A stretch of DNA of 64,000 bases from DATCRE01 sp964235605 (GCA_964235605.1 CAXSCR010000002.1:140066-204065), one strand, 5' to 3'; positions 54,772 through 63,694 are shown, counted from the stretch's first letter. Made by a program: numbers and translations. The notes: generated from the sequence alone by a model not told the origin.

Positions 54772-56214
54772 ATGCTTTCCTCACTTTCTATACGAGTTAA
54801 GATCATCATAGCACAGGCTTTATTAGCGGCATTAGTCTCTGTATTTATTTATAACTATTACCCAAGTCAGCAACAAAAAGTTGCTATGGAAGGAATTGAG
54901 TCTAAGATGAAGAGTATAAGTAATATGTTTGCCATTGGTGTAGGCATTGGCATGGGTGAAATAGACTTAGTGGCTGTTTCAGAAGCATTAAGCTGGGCTA
55001 ACGCAGACTCTTCGGTTGTTTATATTTCTGTAGTTAGCTCTCACAAACAGGAAATTGCTACTTATAACATTCACTCGATACAGGTTCCTGATGTTATAAA
55101 GGGATTAGTTGGTGACAGCCTGATTGTGCTTGAAAAAATGCTTTATATTAAAGATGATATAGCATATCAGAGTGTATCGTTTGGTACGCTACTAATCGGA
55201 TATTCACTTGATAAGGTAGAACGCGAAATAGCAAAACTTAAAACCACTACGCTTTATTTTTGCCTCGCACTGTTTACAGTTGGTTTGGTACTTGCAATAA
55301 TACTAGGAAATATAATAACTGGTAATATTAGGAAACTCGATAGCGCCGTAAATATGATCGCTCATGGCTTTGAGAACACACGGGTAAAAGTGCTGGGTAA
55401 AGATGAAATTGGTAAATTAGCTAATGCTTTTAATCAAATGCTTGACCGCTTAGATAATTCACGTCAGGAATTGGTTTTGTATTCTGAACAATTAATGAAA
55501 CAAAATGAAGAACTTAATCAATTTTCTTATGTAGTTTCTCATGATTTGAAAGCACCCCTTCGCGCAATCTTTAAATTGTCTGAATGGATTGAAGAAGACT
55601 TAGGTACTGGACTACCAGAAGAGAGTCGGAAAAATCTAGAATTATTACGAGGCAGAGTCTTTAGACTTGAGTCACTTATCAATGGATTATTAGAATATGC
55701 GAAAATAGGTAGAGTCAATGTGGTGCCGGAGAAAACTAATGTTCAGTTGTTATTACAAGAAAGTATTGATTTACTTAATCCGCCATCTAATATGGAAATC
55801 AGTATTCAAGATGAACTTCCTATATTCAATACCAAACGAATTCTTTTACAGCAGGTATTCATCAACCTACTTTCTAATGCAGTTAAATATAATGATAAAC
55901 CGAAAGGGGAGATTACCGTAACTTATAAAGAACTAGATAATTTCTATCAGTTTACAGTTGCCGATAATGGCATGGGTATTGATCCCGCATTTCATGATAA
56001 AATATTTTCTATTTTTCAAACGCTTGAAGCAAGGGATAAAGTTGAAGGCACTGGAATAGGTCTTTCCATTATTAAAAAGTGCATTGAAGATGTGGGTGGA
56101 ACTATTAGATTGGAATCACAAGTGGGGGCAGGGGCAAAGTTTATTTTTACATGGCCAAAGATCAGTAATAAGGAAAGAACAAAACCAGAAATAAATAATA
56201 AGAAAACCATATGA
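54772..56214 (+). CDS. membrane sensor histidine kinase with periplasmic domain and HAMP
   Basis: 480 residues. TM1 about 10-28, a periplasmic sensor domain of about 130 residues (30-158), TM2 about 160-182 (LYFCLALFTVGLVLAIILGN), HAMP about 182-236 (KVLGKDEIGKLANAFNQMLD), phospho-acceptor His257 in FSYVVSHDLKAPLRAIF, and HATPase_c to about 465 (NLLSNAVKYND; VADNGMGIDPAF; GTGIGLSIIKKCIEDVGG). The topology (TM, periplasmic domain, TM, HAMP) resembles that of the YfiN-type cyclases controlled by YfiR. The stop overlaps the start of the first response regulator by four bases (ATGA), so kinase and regulator are coupled. Confidence 0.92.
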   Translation: MLSSLSIRVKIIIAQALLAALVSVFIYNYYPSQQQKVAMEGIESKMKSISNMFAIGVGIGMGEIDLVAVSEALSWANADSSVVYISVVSSHKQEIATYNIHSIQVPDVIKGLVGDSLIVLEKMLYIKDDIAYQSVSFGTLLIGYSLDKVEREIAKLKTTTLYFCLALFTVGLVLAIILGNIITGNIRKLDSAVNMIAHGFENTRVKVLGKDEIGKLANAFNQMLDRLDNSRQELVLYSEQLMKQNEELNQFSYVVSHDLKAPLRAIFKLSEWIEEDLGTGLPEESRKNLELLRGRVFRLESLINGLLEYAKIGRVNVVPEKTNVQLLLQESIDLLNPPSNMEISIQDELPIFNTKRILLQQVFINLLSNAVKYNDKPKGEITVTYKELDNFYQFTVADNGMGIDPAFHDKIFSIFQTLEARDKVEGTGIGLSIIKKCIEDVGGTIRLESQVGAGAKFIFTWPKISNKERTKPEINNKKTI

Positions 56215-56645
56215 CACATCTAATAAACATTCTATTAGTAGAAGATGATGAAGTAGACATCATGAATGTACAAAGGGCTTTTAAAAAAAATAAAATTAAC
56301 AATCCTCTGTTCATTGCCAACAATGGTATTGAGGCGTTAGAAATATTAAACGGACTAAACCCTGCCATTCAAATTCCGGCGCCAAGAATTATTTTGTTGG
56401 ATATAAATATGCCAAGAATGGGCGGTATTGAATTTTTGAACGAATTAAGAAAAAATCAAAACTGTAAATCAACTAGCGTATTTGTTATGACAACTTCAAA
56501 TGAAGAGAGTGATAAGATCGCCGCTTATGATTTAAATGTTGCCGGATATATATTGAAGCCCTTATCATTTGAAGGTTTTACACATGCAGTTTCCATACTG
56601 AGTCATTATTGGCAATTATGTGAACTGCCAATAAGTTCTAAGTAA
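56211..56645 (+). CDS. CheY-like single-domain response regulator, copy 1
   Basis: 144 residues, one REC domain of the Rcp1-like subgroup without output domain. Acidic pocket EDDEVD at 11-16, phospho-acceptor Asp64 in ILLDINMPRMGG, Thr of MTTSNEESDKIAAYDLN, and the Lys of YILKPLSFEGF. It begins inside the stop codon of the membrane kinase gene (4-base overlap), so it is the most likely phospho-target of that kinase. A near-identical copy lies at 57296-57730, showing a tandem duplication together with the following YfiR gene. Output must be through protein contact. Confidence 0.93.
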   Translation: MTHLINILLVEDDEVDIMNVQRAFKKNKINNPLFIANNGIEALEILNGLNPAIQIPAPRIILLDINMPRMGGIEFLNELRKNQNCKSTSVFVMTTSNEESDKIAAYDLNVAGYILKPLSFEGFTHAVSILSHYWQLCELPISSK

Positions 56646-56657
56646 CACGTAACGGAA

Positions 56658-57182
56658 GTGGCTTTTAAATTCATCTTTGCTTTTTTATACATTATTGCGC
56701 TGAACTTGTTTTTTATCAAGCCTGTATACGCGCAAGATGAGGTTGATAATATGCAACAACTTCAGGCGGCTTACCTATATAACTTTGCCAAATATATTCA
56801 ATGGCCAAATGAGTTTGAGGAATTTGTAATCGGCATATACAAGGATGAGAAGTTGCAAGATGCTTTTTATCACACAATTAAAGAACGGAAAATTTTGGGC
56901 AAAAATATTATTTTCAAAGAAATTAGTATACCTGAAAGCGCATTGCAATGTCATATGATTTATTTAACCTCCGCATACTCAGGCCGTCTAGCTTCCATTA
57001 ACAAAGTTATTAAGACTAATAGCATTTTGATTGTTACCGAAGATGATCTCATAAAGAAAGGAGCGATGGTCAGCTTCATATTGATCGATGAAAAATTTAA
57101 ATTCAAAATGAAGCACAGCCTTGTCACTCAGAATGGGTTACTCGTAAGAGAGGGATTATTAAAATTGGCGATTATTCTGTGA
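56658..57182 (+). CDS. YfiR family (DUF4154) periplasmic protein, copy 1
   Basis: 174 residues starting at GTG 56658; no ATG gives the signal peptide, and this start aligns with that of the paralogue at 57748. Signal peptide ends VYAQ (residue 26). The mature part is a YfiR/DUF4154 domain: LQAAYLYNFAKYIQWPNEFE, FVIGIYKDEKLQDAF, CHMIYLTSAYSG, and ILIVTEDDLIKKGAMVSFIL. In Pseudomonas YfiR holds the periplasmic domain of the cyclase YfiN inactive. Here no cyclase is in the window; the periplasmic domain of the HAMP kinase is the obvious candidate partner (inference). Unlike Pseudomonas YfiR I see one Cys only in the mature part. Confidence 0.9.
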   Translation: MAFKFIFAFLYIIALNLFFIKPVYAQDEVDNMQQLQAAYLYNFAKYIQWPNEFEEFVIGIYKDEKLQDAFYHTIKERKILGKNIIFKEISIPESALQCHMIYLTSAYSGRLASINKVIKTNSILIVTEDDLIKKGAMVSFILIDEKFKFKMKHSLVTQNGLLVREGLLKLAIIL

Positions 57183-57295
57183 CAGATACGGATACCTATG
57201 TATAAGATGATCGAGGTTAACATACAGCGTTCATTATATTTACTAATAACGTAGTGGTATTACTAGTATAAACTACAAAATATTTAATTTAAATC

Positions 57296-57730
57296 ATGAT
57301 GAAACATTTAATAAACATCCTTTTGGTAGAAGATGATGAGGTAGATATCATGAATGTTCAAAGGGCATTTAAAAAAAATAAAATTAATAATCCTTTGTTC
57401 ATTGCGCGTAATGGCATTGAAGCCTTGGAAATTCTTAATGGACAAAATCCTGAAATTCAAATTCCATCACCCAAAATTATTTTGTTAGATATCAATATGC
57501 CGAGGATGAGTGGTATTGAATTTCTGCAGGAATTAAGAAAAAATCCAAACTCGAAATCACTTAGTGTCTTCGCTATGACAACCTCGAATGAAGAAAGTGA
57601 TAAAATTGCCGCTTATAACCTAAATGTTGCGGGTTACATATTAAAGCCTTTATCATTCGAAGGTTTTACAATTGCAGTTTCTAGATTAAGCCATTATTGG
57701 CAATTATGTGAGATGCCAGGTACTTTCTAA
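57296..57730 (+). CDS. CheY-like single-domain response regulator, copy 2
   Basis: 144 residues; two adjacent ATG codons (57296, 57299), the second of which matches the length of copy 1. All REC residues are kept: EDDEVD, Asp64/65 in LLDINMPRMSG, MTTSNEES and YILKPLSFEGF. Differences from copy 1 are few and conservative (RNGIEALEILNGQN, LQELRKNPNSKSLSVFAMTT). It has a 113-base upstream gap, where copy 1 overlaps the kinase, so its expression may be independent. Both copies keep all catalytic residues, so neither is decaying. Confidence 0.93.
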   Translation: MMKHLINILLVEDDEVDIMNVQRAFKKNKINNPLFIARNGIEALEILNGQNPEIQIPSPKIILLDINMPRMSGIEFLQELRKNPNSKSLSVFAMTTSNEESDKIAAYNLNVAGYILKPLSFEGFTIAVSRLSHYWQLCEMPGTF

Positions 57731-57747
57731 TATTGAGGTAAAAGAAT

Positions 57748-58269
57748 ATGAATCTAAAATTCATTTGTGCTTTTATGTTTATGGAAGCTGTTGGCTTATT
57801 TTTTAGCAAGCCTATATATTCACAAAGTAAAACTGAAGACATGCAGCTCAAAGCTGCCTATCTTTACAATTTTGCTAAGTACATTAAGTGGCCTAATGAG
57901 TTTGAGCAATTTGTAATCGGAATATATAAAGATGAAAAATTGCAGGAAGCTTTTTACAATACAATTAAAGAACGAAAAGTAACAGCAAAAGATATTGTGT
58001 TTTTAGAAATTGAAGCGCCTGAAAATTTATTACAATGTCATATGATCTATTTGACGTCCCTTAACTCGATGCGTCTATCTTCCGTCATAAAAACTATAAA
58101 GTTTAATAGTATTTTGATTGTTACAGAGGATGATCTTATTGAAAAAGGAGCCATGATCAGCTTTGCAGTAATTAACAAAAAACCTAGATTTAAACTGAAA
58201 CAAAGTTTATGTATTAAAAGCGGCTTAATAGCACGAGAAGGTTTGTTGAAACTGGCTATTCTTGAATGA
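57748..58269 (+). CDS. YfiR family (DUF4154) periplasmic protein, copy 2
   Basis: 173 residues with ATG start and signal peptide (MNLKFICAFMFMEAVGLFFS, cleavage near SQ, residue 26). YfiR domain as in copy 1 (LKAAYLYNFAKYIKWPNEFE, FVIGIYKDEKLQEAF, CHMIYLTSLNSMRLSS, ILIVTEDDLIEKGAMISFAV). The C-terminal half differs more from copy 1 than the N-terminal half does. The pattern of change (surface residues, not core) suggests two partners or two ligands. It is the last gene of the island and is convergent with the AI-2E permease gene. Confidence 0.9.
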   Translation: MNLKFICAFMFMEAVGLFFSKPIYSQSKTEDMQLKAAYLYNFAKYIKWPNEFEQFVIGIYKDEKLQEAFYNTIKERKVTAKDIVFLEIEAPENLLQCHMIYLTSLNSMRLSSVIKTIKFNSILIVTEDDLIEKGAMISFAVINKKPRFKLKQSLCIKSGLIAREGLLKLAILE

Positions 58270-58334
58270 CGAGCGTTTAACAGCGTTAATATTTCGAATG
58301 GCTTTTAGATCTATATTTTTAAGTAAACTTTCAG

Positions 58335-59414
58335 TTACAGTACATCAACCCGATCTTCTTCATTAGGTACGGTGTCGACATAGTGCTTATCCTCCAGCAG
58401 AATAACAAAGGGTTTTAGGTAATATGAATGCATCAATAGAACTTTGAGTGCACCTATGGCCGGTACTGCCAGTATCATACCAGCAATACCAAGTATTTTA
58501 CCTCCAATTACCAATGCAATAATAGCTGCTAATGCGTTGATACTTACTCTAGAGCCTGTTATGCGTGGACCAATGAAATTCCCTTCCAGAAACTGAACGG
58601 TTGAAAAAATACAAATAACACCGAAGGCATACCACACGCTATCCTTTGTTATTAAAGCCATAATGATAGGAAAGGTGGCGCCGATAGTTATACCTACATA
58701 AGGTATAATTGTAAGAATGCCCGAAAGCACACCAAAGAAAATGGCATGGTTAATACCAAGAACGAGAAGTCCTATGCTATTTAAGGTGGCGATGATTAGT
58801 GTAACGAGCATAAGCCCTGAAAGATATCCTTGCACAACACGCTCAATATCCCGCTTCCAAGCGAACTCAGTTTTACCTGGCAATAATTCGATAAAGAAAT
58901 TTTTAAATTTATCACGATAGATAAGAAACAAGAACGCGTAGATAGGAACTTGAATTAATGTGGAGATTGTACTTGTTGTAGTTATTAGAATATGACCAAG
59001 ATTGCTTCTAATGTTTTCGGTTGCCTCTGAAATTATTTTGTTTTGTTCTACTCTGCTAATGTTTAAGTCGGTTCTGGCCATACGGCTAATATGCTTTACA
59101 AACTGATCAAAACGTACTTCGAGATCGGGTAGGTCATTAATTAAATTTATTACTTGATTTACTATAAGCCATGCGCTTAAAGCCAGAATTGACATAGTGA
59201 ATAAAAGAACGATAGTTATTGCAAGTGCATTGGGTATGCCACGTAGTTCCATTTTTTTTACTAATGGCAGCATAACTATCGAGAGGATACCAGCAAATGC
59301 AAGCGGGATAACAATACCCCGTGCCATGATGAGCGCAATGATGGATAACGCAATAACCACAAAGAGTTTGTGAATATAATCTAGGCGATTGAATGTATTG
59401 GTTGGTTGAGACAT
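58335..59414 (-). CDS. AI-2E (PerM/YdiK) family transporter
   Basis: 359 residues with about eight membrane helices and a soluble segment (about 85-140) between helices 3 and 4, the layout of the AI-2E transporter/UPF0118 family. Typical segments: YIHKLFVVIALSIIALIMAR, GIPNALAITIVLL, SGLMLVTLIIATLNSIGLLV, FFGVLSGILTIIPYVGITIG and GKILGIAGMILAVPAIGALK. Members move autoinducer-2, sodium or other small solutes; the substrate cannot be predicted. It starts 3 bases after the stop of the aminotransferase gene, so both are probably one operon. Confidence 0.9.
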   Translation of the reverse strand: MSQPTNTFNRLDYIHKLFVVIALSIIALIMARGIVIPLAFAGILSIVMLPLVKKMELRGIPNALAITIVLLFTMSILALSAWLIVNQVINLINDLPDLEVRFDQFVKHISRMARTDLNISRVEQNKIISEATENIRSNLGHILITTTSTISTLIQVPIYAFLFLIYRDKFKNFFIELLPGKTEFAWKRDIERVVQGYLSGLMLVTLIIATLNSIGLLVLGINHAIFFGVLSGILTIIPYVGITIGATFPIIMALITKDSVWYAFGVICIFSTVQFLEGNFIGPRITGSRVSINALAAIIALVIGGKILGIAGMILAVPAIGALKVLLMHSYYLKPFVILLEDKHYVDTVPNEEDRVDVL

Positions 59415-59417
59415 AGT

Positions 59418-60608
59418 TCAATTATATGCGCTTTCTATTGCATTCAAAATCACTTCACATGATTCCTTAATTTGGTCATTTGTAATGTTAAGCGGAGGGG
59501 CGATTCTAAAACTATTTGGGTGTGAAAGAAACCAATAGCAAATCACACCATTCTGCTTTGCATATTCTACAATTGCATTAACAGCTTCGGCGGAGTCAAA
59601 GTCTATTGCAAACATCAACCCGATTCGTCTTACTTCCTTAATTCGTGAATGCTTAAGCAAGGACGCGAAATATTTACCTTTTTCTTCTACCGAACCTAAA
59701 ATATTTTCTTCCAAAATCACTTCTAATGTTGCTAACGCTGACGCACAACAAACAGGATTGCCACCAAAAGTGGTTATATGGCCTAGCATCGGATCATGCG
59801 TTAATGATACCATAATTTTTTTATCGGAAATAAATGCGCCTATAGGAAGGCCACCCCCAAAAGCTTTAGCAAGGGTTAAAATATCAGGTGCTATATTAAA
59901 CTGTTCAAAGGCAAACAATGTTCCTGTTCTGCCCATGCCACATTGTATTTCATCTAAAATTAAAAGTGAACCAGTTTCGTTGCATCTTTTTCTTACTGCT
60001 TTAAGATAGTCTATTGTCGGTACACGTACACCTGCGTCTCCTTGCACCGTTTCCATAATAACACAGGCTGTACGTGCTGTAATCTTTTCTAGATCATTGT
60101 GATTATTAAATTCAATAAATCGGACATCGGGAAGCAACGGCCGGAAAGCCTGTTTTTTTATTTCATTCCCGGAAACACTAAGCGAGCCATGGGTACTACC
60201 ATGGTAAGATTTAAAGCAGGAGATAATTTCAGTCCGGCCTGTATAACGTTTAGCAAGTTTCAGTGCTCCTTCATTTGCCTCGGTACCAGAATTTACAAAG
60301 TAGCAGCAGTTAAGTTTAACGGGTAAAAGTTCAGTTAATTTTTTAGCTAATAAATTAGGAGTGGACTGGATAAATTCTCCAAACACCATAACATGTAAAT
60401 GCTTATCAAGTTGTTTTTTAATAGCCTGAATAACTTTTGGATGGCGATGACCAATATTGCTAACGCCTATTCCAGAAATGAGATCAGTGTACCGCTTGCC
60501 ATCAGGTGAATGGAGGTATATTCCTTCAGCGCGTTCAATAGAAATTGAATATGGAAAAGGTGTAGTCTGTGCTATGTTATTAAGAAATACTTCCTGGCTA
60601 TACTCCAT
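59418..60608 (-). CDS. class III PLP aminotransferase (acetylornithine/ornithine/4-aminobutyrate type)
   Basis: 396 residues, cytoplasmic. Family motifs: YFVNSGTEANEGALKLAKRY, SYHGSTHGSLSVSG, ETVQGDAGV, LILDEIQCGMGRTG (PLP-binding Asp219), and the Schiff-base Lys248 in LTLAKAFGGGLPIGA. The motif set and length fit the acetylornithine/ornithine aminotransferase group, but there is no arg gene nearby, so the substrate is open. Followed by the AI-2E permease gene after 3 bases. No obvious promoter box upstream. Confidence 0.9.
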   Translation of the reverse strand: MEYSQEVFLNNIAQTTPFPYSISIERAEGIYLHSPDGKRYTDLISGIGVSNIGHRHPKVIQAIKKQLDKHLHVMVFGEFIQSTPNLLAKKLTELLPVKLNCCYFVNSGTEANEGALKLAKRYTGRTEIISCFKSYHGSTHGSLSVSGNEIKKQAFRPLLPDVRFIEFNNHNDLEKITARTACVIMETVQGDAGVRVPTIDYLKAVRKRCNETGSLLILDEIQCGMGRTGTLFAFEQFNIAPDILTLAKAFGGGLPIGAFISDKKIMVSLTHDPMLGHITTFGGNPVCCASALATLEVILEENILGSVEEKGKYFASLLKHSRIKEVRRIGLMFAIDFDSAEAVNAIVEYAKQNGVICYWFLSHPNSFRIAPPLNITNDQIKESCEVILNAIESAYN

Positions 60609-60748
60609 GTGGTAAGGCTATAAAGAGAAGGGTAAGATTATTACTTAGGCAAGAAAAAAGATTAGGTGGCACACGAGACAAATGTGTATAATAAATAATG
60701 ATAGATTCAGCGTAATCAATGTATACGTTGCGATTCAATAGATATTCA

Positions 60749-60785
60749 AAAAAAACCTGACTTAAGTTAGTATAAATCAGGGTTT
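60749..60785 (-). terminator. intrinsic terminator after the 60812-61237 gene
   Basis: On the minus strand an imperfect stem AACCCTGA / TCAGGTT with one bulge is followed by TTTTTTTTG. It lies about 27 bases after the stop codon. Confidence 0.65.
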
Positions 60786-60811
60786 GATAAAGGTTGATTA
60801 TTTAAAATTGC

Positions 60812-61237
60812 TTAATCTTCATACGTTTTAAGGAATTCCATTACTTCATGCCGAACGTCGCGTGCCTTACTTTGATCATACATGGCCGTTGCAATAGATT
60901 TGAACAACTCACTTACTAAATTTGACTTAAATCCAAGTTTTTGAGCATAGATAGAAGAGATTTCAAGTTCTATATCTTCAACCACTTCATCTAAGTAAAT
61001 CATGTATACCAAATGATAGATAGATTCCAGTTTAGCAACCTTATCTCCAGGCTCAGCAAATTTTAATAAAGAAACATCAATATTATTATGTCTTAAGTCC
61101 TCAGGATTCAACGTGAGTTGAAATCCCCATTTCAGCAAGCACATTATGAAACGGCTTTCTATTTTTTCTGTATCTAGAAACAGCGCAAGAATATTAAAGT
61201 AGCTTCTTTTTACGGAAAGTAATTGTTCAACAGTCAT
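60812..61237 (-). CDS. hypothetical helical protein, possibly TerB-like
   Basis: 141 residues, no signal peptide, cytoplasmic, almost all helical. The second half (KVAKLESIYHLVYMIYLDEV then EDIELEISSIYAQKLGF) resembles the TerB-like helical repeat, where a hydrophobic helix is followed by acidic residues and ALGF-type turn. This is a weak resemblance. It has its own terminator and lies between the aminotransferase and the DnaJ gene, in the same direction as both. No known function. Confidence 0.65.
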   Translation of the reverse strand: MTVEQLLSVKRSYFNILALFLDTEKIESRFIMCLLKWGFQLTLNPEDLRHNNIDVSLLKFAEPGDKVAKLESIYHLVYMIYLDEVVEDIELEISSIYAQKLGFKSNLVSELFKSIATAMYDQSKARDVRHEVMEFLKTYED

Positions 61238-61337
61238 AGTTTCAATCGTGTTACAGGATATTTATAAAATACTGTGTATAAATTCGCAAAAAATGAGTTA
61301 AGAAAAAAATTTATCTCAAGATACTCGCTTTTAGTAG

Positions 61338-62534
61338 TTATTTACAATACTTCAGCTCAATTGGAAATGGATATTGGAAGCCTAATTGCTTCGCTTTTTT
61401 AATATCGTCGCAGATATACCAATAATCTTTATGTTTTGATTTGGCTAGAGCCCGCAAATAATAGCTTTCCCCTCGGGTAGGTCGTAAGAATACGCCCCAA
61501 TTACAATCCGTTATAGCATCCTTGTAATTTTTCAGGTCAATATTTACGCGCGCACGGGCTTCAAATATTTGATAATAAATATCTGGTGCATCACCGGGAT
61601 TCATAACAATTTCAAAAGCTTTTCCGTAAATCTCTGTCAAATTTTCCTTAAACTGCTTTTTGCCAAGCGTAAAGTATTGTAGTGCTTCCTCTTTGTTATC
61701 CAATTTCTCATAATTAATGAGTCCTATTTCATAGATCAACCCAATATTGCGAGGCTGCTGATTATGGATATGCTTAAGTGCTAAGAGTGATTTCTCATAG
61801 TGACCTAAGAAGTATTCACAAGAAGCAATTTTATTAAGTATTTCAAGCTGATTCTCACCGTCATACCCCTTTAATATATTATAATGCTTGGCTGCCGATA
61901 GAAAATCATTGGCTACAAACTCAGAATTAGCCAACTTTTTTAACTCCGTTACAAGGCTATCTCGCGTGTAATAAAATCTGTATTCTGTTGGATCGTTTTT
62001 TCTTAATGTATCAACCATAAGAAACGCTTGCTCAAAATTGCCTGAATTGAAAAGTGTATTTACTTGCCTTAATAGCTGGCTATTTTCACTCCACACTTCG
62101 GCTTGTTGTTTGGCCATAAAATAATAGGACAACCGTACCACCCCAAAACAAAATCCTGAGATAACAATAAAAACAATAAGCGCTAATCCCTGTATTGTGA
62201 AATACTGTCTGTCGAATTTATAATTGTCACTTGGCTTATACTGATAGCGCCAATGTTGGTAACGTTTTCGTTGCTGTGCCTCACGCCAATAATTTTCCGT
62301 ATCTGACTCAAGTGTATTTGCGTTATTTAAGCTAGCGTTGTCATACCTCGACTTTTTTAAAGGATCGGATAAAATATGATAGGCTTCATTAATTATTTTG
62401 AATGTCTCTTCCGCCTCAGAGTTTCCAGGATTACGATCGGGATGATATTGCATAGCCATCCGCTTATACGCTATTTTGATTTCAGAAGCATTAGCTGCTT
62501 TCCCAATTCCTAATATGTCATAATAGTCTGTCAT
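61338..62534 (-). CDS. DnaJ-domain membrane protein with TPR region
   Basis: 398 residues from ATG 62534 (the longer frame to 62561 adds a non-typical tail). J domain 1-70 with the catalytic HPD at 31-33 (MAMQYHPDRNPGN), so it should stimulate an Hsp70. One membrane helix at about 103-128 (LALIVFIVISGFCFGVVRLS). The remaining 260 residues contain helix pairs typical of TPR (NTLFNSGNFEQAFLMVDTLR; YFLGHYEKSLLALKHIHNQQ; YALRALAKS-type end YYLRALAKSKHKDYWYICDD). Topology J-domain inside, TPR part outside. A tether that brings DnaK to the membrane is a reasonable reading. Confidence 0.85.
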   Translation of the reverse strand: MTDYYDILGIGKAANASEIKIAYKRMAMQYHPDRNPGNSEAEETFKIINEAYHILSDPLKKSRYDNASLNNANTLESDTENYWREAQQRKRYQHWRYQYKPSDNYKFDRQYFTIQGLALIVFIVISGFCFGVVRLSYYFMAKQQAEVWSENSQLLRQVNTLFNSGNFEQAFLMVDTLRKNDPTEYRFYYTRDSLVTELKKLANSEFVANDFLSAAKHYNILKGYDGENQLEILNKIASCEYFLGHYEKSLLALKHIHNQQPRNIGLIYEIGLINYEKLDNKEEALQYFTLGKKQFKENLTEIYGKAFEIVMNPGDAPDIYYQIFEARARVNIDLKNYKDAITDCNWGVFLRPTRGESYYLRALAKSKHKDYWYICDDIKKAKQLGFQYPFPIELKYCK

Positions 62535-62583
62535 ACTAATTTTCGCCAGCAGGTGTATCACACAATCTGAATATTTTATATAT

Positions 62584-62619
62584 AAAAAAAGTGCCGACCC
62601 TGTGGTAGAATCGGCACTT
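62584..62619 (-). terminator. intrinsic terminator of gapA
   Basis: Perfect 9-bp stem AAGTGCCGA (62589-62597) / TCGGCACTT (62611-62619) with a 13-base loop; on the minus strand it is followed by a run of T (62590-62584). It lies 19 bases after the gapA stop codon. Confidence 0.92.
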
Positions 62620-62637
62620 ATATATAGAAGTTTTTTT

Positions 62638-63636
62638 TTATACTTTAGCTAGTTCTTGAACCAGGTCAATCAATTTGTTTGAATACCCCCACTCATTATC
62701 ATACCAAGAAACTACCTTAACAAAATGATCATTTAAAGCGATACCTGCTTTTGCATCAAAGATTGATGTACGTGCATCACCTAAGAAATCTTGCGATACT
62801 ACGTCATCTTCAGTGTAACCTAGTATTCCTTTTAATTCGCCTTCAGAGGCTTCCTTCATAGCAGTTTTTATTTGCTCGTAAGTAGCAGGCTTTACCAATT
62901 TTACAGTAAGATCAACAACTGAAACATCAGCCACGGGAACGCGGAATGACATACCTGTTAGTTTACCTTTCAATTCAGGAATAACTAATGATACGGCCTT
63001 CGCAGCACCTGTAGAAGACGGTATGATGTTAGAGAATCCACCACGACCACCTCTCCAATCCTTAGCTGACGGACCATCAACTGTTTTTTGAGTTGCAGTA
63101 ACTGCATGCACTGTACTCATTAAACCTTCACTTATACCAAATTTGTCATTCAATACCTTAGCGATAGGAGCAAGGCAGTTAGTTGTACAGGAAGCGTTAG
63201 AAACTATAGTGTGTTGTGCATTAAGTTTTTTATGATTTACACCCATTACAAACGTTGGCGTATCATCTTTAGCTGGCGCAGAGAATACAACTTTTTTAGC
63301 GCCTGCAGTAATGTGTTTCTGGCCATCAGCCTGCGTTAAAAAAAGACCAGTTGATTCAATTATTATTTCAGCACCAATTTCAGACCATTTTAAGTTAGCA
63401 GGATCTTTCTCAGCAGTTACGCGAATTTTCTTTCCGTTAACAATCAGGTTGCCGTCTTTTACTTCTATTGTACCATCGAACATACCATGTGTTGAATCAT
63501 ACTTTAACATATAAGCCATATAATCAGGCTCCACAAGGTCATTGATACCTACAATCTCAATATCTTTTCGATTCATAGCGGCTCTGAATGCAAGGCGACC
63601 GATACGGCCGAAGCCGTTAATTCCAACTTTAGTCAT
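62638..63636 (-). CDS. gapA: glyceraldehyde-3-phosphate dehydrogenase, type I
   Basis: 332 residues, glycolytic NAD-dependent enzyme, cytoplasmic homotetramer. NAD fold GINGFGRIGRLAFR; Asp33 in INDL points to NAD rather than NADP. Catalytic Cys150 in SNASCTTNCLAPIAKVL and His in STVHAVTATQKTVDGPS, phosphate-binding region RGGRGGFSNIIPSSTGAAKA, C-terminal WYDNEWGYSNKLIDLV. Length normal. Strong consensus promoter at 63664-63694 and strong terminator give a high-expression single-gene unit. Confidence 0.97.
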   Translation of the reverse strand: MTKVGINGFGRIGRLAFRAAMNRKDIEIVGINDLVEPDYMAYMLKYDSTHGMFDGTIEVKDGNLIVNGKKIRVTAEKDPANLKWSEIGAEIIIESTGLFLTQADGQKHITAGAKKVVFSAPAKDDTPTFVMGVNHKKLNAQHTIVSNASCTTNCLAPIAKVLNDKFGISEGLMSTVHAVTATQKTVDGPSAKDWRGGRGGFSNIIPSSTGAAKAVSLVIPELKGKLTGMSFRVPVADVSVVDLTVKLVKPATYEQIKTAMKEASEGELKGILGYTEDDVVSQDFLGDARTSIFDAKAGIALNDHFVKVVSWYDNEWGYSNKLIDLVQELAKV

Positions 63637-63663
63637 TTTTCTAATTGTTTAATTTCGAGTGGT

Positions 63664-63694
63664 CAAAAATAAAAGACCCAGCGGCCAAAACCAA
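63664..63694 (-). promoter_or_regulatory. promoter of gapA (Bacteroidota consensus)
   Basis: Minus strand: TTG (63694-63692), 20 bases, TATTTTTG (63671-63664). Exact fit to TTG-N19-21-TAnnTTTG. Start about 63657, giving a leader of about 20 bases before the ATG at 63636. Confidence 0.75.

Larger units (their letters stand above)
56211..58269 (+). repeat. tandem duplication of the response regulator-YfiR gene pair
   Basis: Unit 1 is 56211-57182 and unit 2 is 57296-58269. DNA identity is obvious by eye over long stretches of the regulator (for example the run coding for VEDDEVDIMNVQRAFKKNKI differs mostly at third positions) and lower but clear in the YfiR genes. The 113 bases between the units show no obvious copy of the other gene junction. 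The gene order and spacing are the same in both, so the unit was copied as a block. Confidence 0.85.
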
